From the NCBI GenBank assembly GCA_001596135.1, contig CP014773.1, forward strand, positions 496,001-560,000: a DNA stretch of 64,000 nucleotides. Direction: 5' to 3'. Positions within the stretch are counted from its first letter, which is position 1. Each line of letters starts with the position of its first letter. The DNA is from Mucilaginibacter sp. PAMC 26640. Lineage in GTDB: Bacteria; Bacteroidota; Bacteroidia; Sphingobacteriales; Sphingobacteriaceae. Shown piece by piece: positions 63,206 to 64,000 of this stretch. The notes under the pieces are model-generated. The model was not told the origin of the DNA. It saw only the letters and a program-made list of their open reading frames with translations, and made no database searches. Position numbers and translations under genes: made by a program.

Positions 63206-64000
63206 TTATTTTGCCTGCAGATCAACATATTTTACCTGCTGCGGAAACCAAACCATCATTTCCCCTTTGCCGCGGTTGGCCCAGGCATAGTAAGGTATTG
63301 CGGTAAGGGTTTTTGTTTGCGTGCTTACATTCTGCCCGTCGTTATCAATGTTCACTGCCCGTACTTCACCGGTTAAAACAGTAACGCCATTGAGCAAACC
63401 AGCCTCATATTGCGTTTTAAACTCCGTAGTTTTTGGGATGATAATATTTGCGGCTTTGCCATCGTTATCTTTCCACTCGGCGCAGTACATCAGGGGGCCA
63501 CGCTGCAAAGCTACTTTGCCGGCATCATCAGGCAATAGCTGGTTAGCTACTACACGCTGTATATCCATCGGTAAGGTCATTTCCACCTTATCGCCTTTTT
63601 TCCATTTCTTGCTGATCACCGCGTAGCCTTTGTCAACCGTATAAGCTACGGGTTTGCCGTTCAGTTTGATCTCAATTTTTGATGCAGATGATTGCTGATA
63701 GCTGTACAGATCTGACGGGATAGCCTGGTTGTTAGCCCAGCCCGGGATGCGGATCTTCAGGTTGAGGTCCATTGCCGAAGCAGGGTTAATATTGAACACC
63801 AAACCACCATCCCATGGGTAGTTATTTTGCTGGGTGATATTCAGTGTTTTGTTATTCACCTTCAGGTTTCCGCTGCCGCTGATAAACAGGTTTACAAAAA
63901 CATCCTTACCGTTTTGGGCGTAAATGTAGCCGGGAATTGAAGGGATCAGCCTCGCTACATTGGTAGGGCAGCAGGAACATACAAACCAGCCCGAACGCTC
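63206..64000 (-). CDS. GH127 beta-L-arabinofuranosidase, C-terminal part (cut by window edge)
   Basis: The frame is open to the end of the window, so the real start lies beyond 64000; the ATG at 63859 is internal. The visible 264 residues begin ERSGWFVCSCCPTNVARLI, the GH127 cysteine-zinc active-site motif seen in HypBA1-type enzymes. They continue with YIYAQNGKDVFVNLFISG, LKIRIPGWA and VALQRGPLMYCAE, the family's C-terminal beta domains. HypBA1 splits beta-L-arabinofuranosyl bonds of hydroxyproline-linked sugars. It is coupled to the GH27 gene and lies at the head of the hydroxyproline block. Confidence 0.85.
   Translation of the reverse strand, partial: ERSGWFVCSCCPTNVARLIPSIPGYIYAQNGKDVFVNLFISGSGNLKVNNKTLNITQQNNYPWDGGLVFNINPASAMDLNLKIRIPGWANNQAIPSDLYSYQQSSASKIEIKLNGKPVAYTVDKGYAVISKKWKKGDKVEMTLPMDIQRVVANQLLPDDAGKVALQRGPLMYCAEWKDNDGKAANIIIPKTTEFKTQYEAGLLNGVTVLTGEVRAVNIDNDGQNVSTQTKTLTAIPYYAWANRGKGEMMVWFPQQVKYVDLQAK

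Noticed and set aside
63206..63859. A complete 217-residue protein starting at 63859
   Set aside because: The frame is open upstream to the window edge and carries the GH127 CCPTN motif there, so 63859 is an internal methionine.

Overview
The window looks like a chromosomal segment of a Bacteroidota bacterium, most likely Sphingobacteriaceae and probably close to Mucilaginibacter. I infer this from gene content: DUF433/DUF5615, DUF4349, DUF5777 and DUF7935-like proteins, an SDR-type threonine dehydrogenase, a split methylmalonyl-CoA mutase, ECF sigma factors followed by membrane/barrel partners, and a flexixanthin-type carotenoid gene set. The promoters agree, because several starts are preceded by perfect TAnnTTTG -7 elements. 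I see no rRNA, tRNA, CRISPR array, prophage or intact insertion sequence.

Layout. 1-10 kb holds housekeeping genes: the first codons of a YebC-like gene, threonine dehydrogenase, asd, a MacB-like permease, a TlpA-like thioredoxin, an A-type Fe-S carrier, a DUF7935-like gene with the mutase large subunit, dnaA, and a DUF433/DUF5615 toxin-antitoxin pair whose toxin is frameshifted. 10-21 kb carries a DUF4349 lipoprotein, ettA, clpC, an ECF sigma cluster, an M15 peptidase and a secreted esterase. 21-28 kb has ispH, crtW, hemH, crtD, a VapBC-type pair, a PfpI protein and a LysR regulator. 28-32 kb is a nucleotide-sugar operon (CpsB-type phosphatase, rmlB, galE, UDP-glucuronate decarboxylase). 32-37.5 kb has waaA and an operon of an alpha/beta hydrolase, two acyltransferases, a glycosyltransferase and a CruF-type carotenoid hydratase. 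37.5-45 kb has a lipoprotein, fabI, recN, a BlaR1/BlaI-like pair, a metallo-hydrolase and a response regulator. 45-51 kb has a TonB-type receptor, a dead EamA transporter, a eukaryote-like sphingolipid delta-4 desaturase and an AraC regulator. 51.7-55.6 kb is an operon of ECF sigma factor, membrane protein with barrel domain, YceI, DUF5777 and Rieske lipoprotein. 55.7-64 kb is a co-directional minus-strand block: GH127, GH27, then four genes of trans-4-hydroxy-L-proline catabolism.

Most interesting points. (1) The GH127/GH27/hydroxyproline block reads as a plant extensin (hydroxyproline-rich glycoprotein) utilisation locus: sugars removed from hydroxyproline and serine, then the hydroxyproline itself burned to 2-oxoglutarate. 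(2) A full-length DEGS1-like sphingolipid delta-4 desaturase sits in a bacterium. (3) The BlaR1-like protein carries nine 23-residue repeats and a 17-residue poly-asparagine tract, and the repressor gene beside it has two palindromic operators clamping its promoter. (4) Heptanucleotide tandem repeats are scattered through the window, one of them inside the reading frame of waaA.
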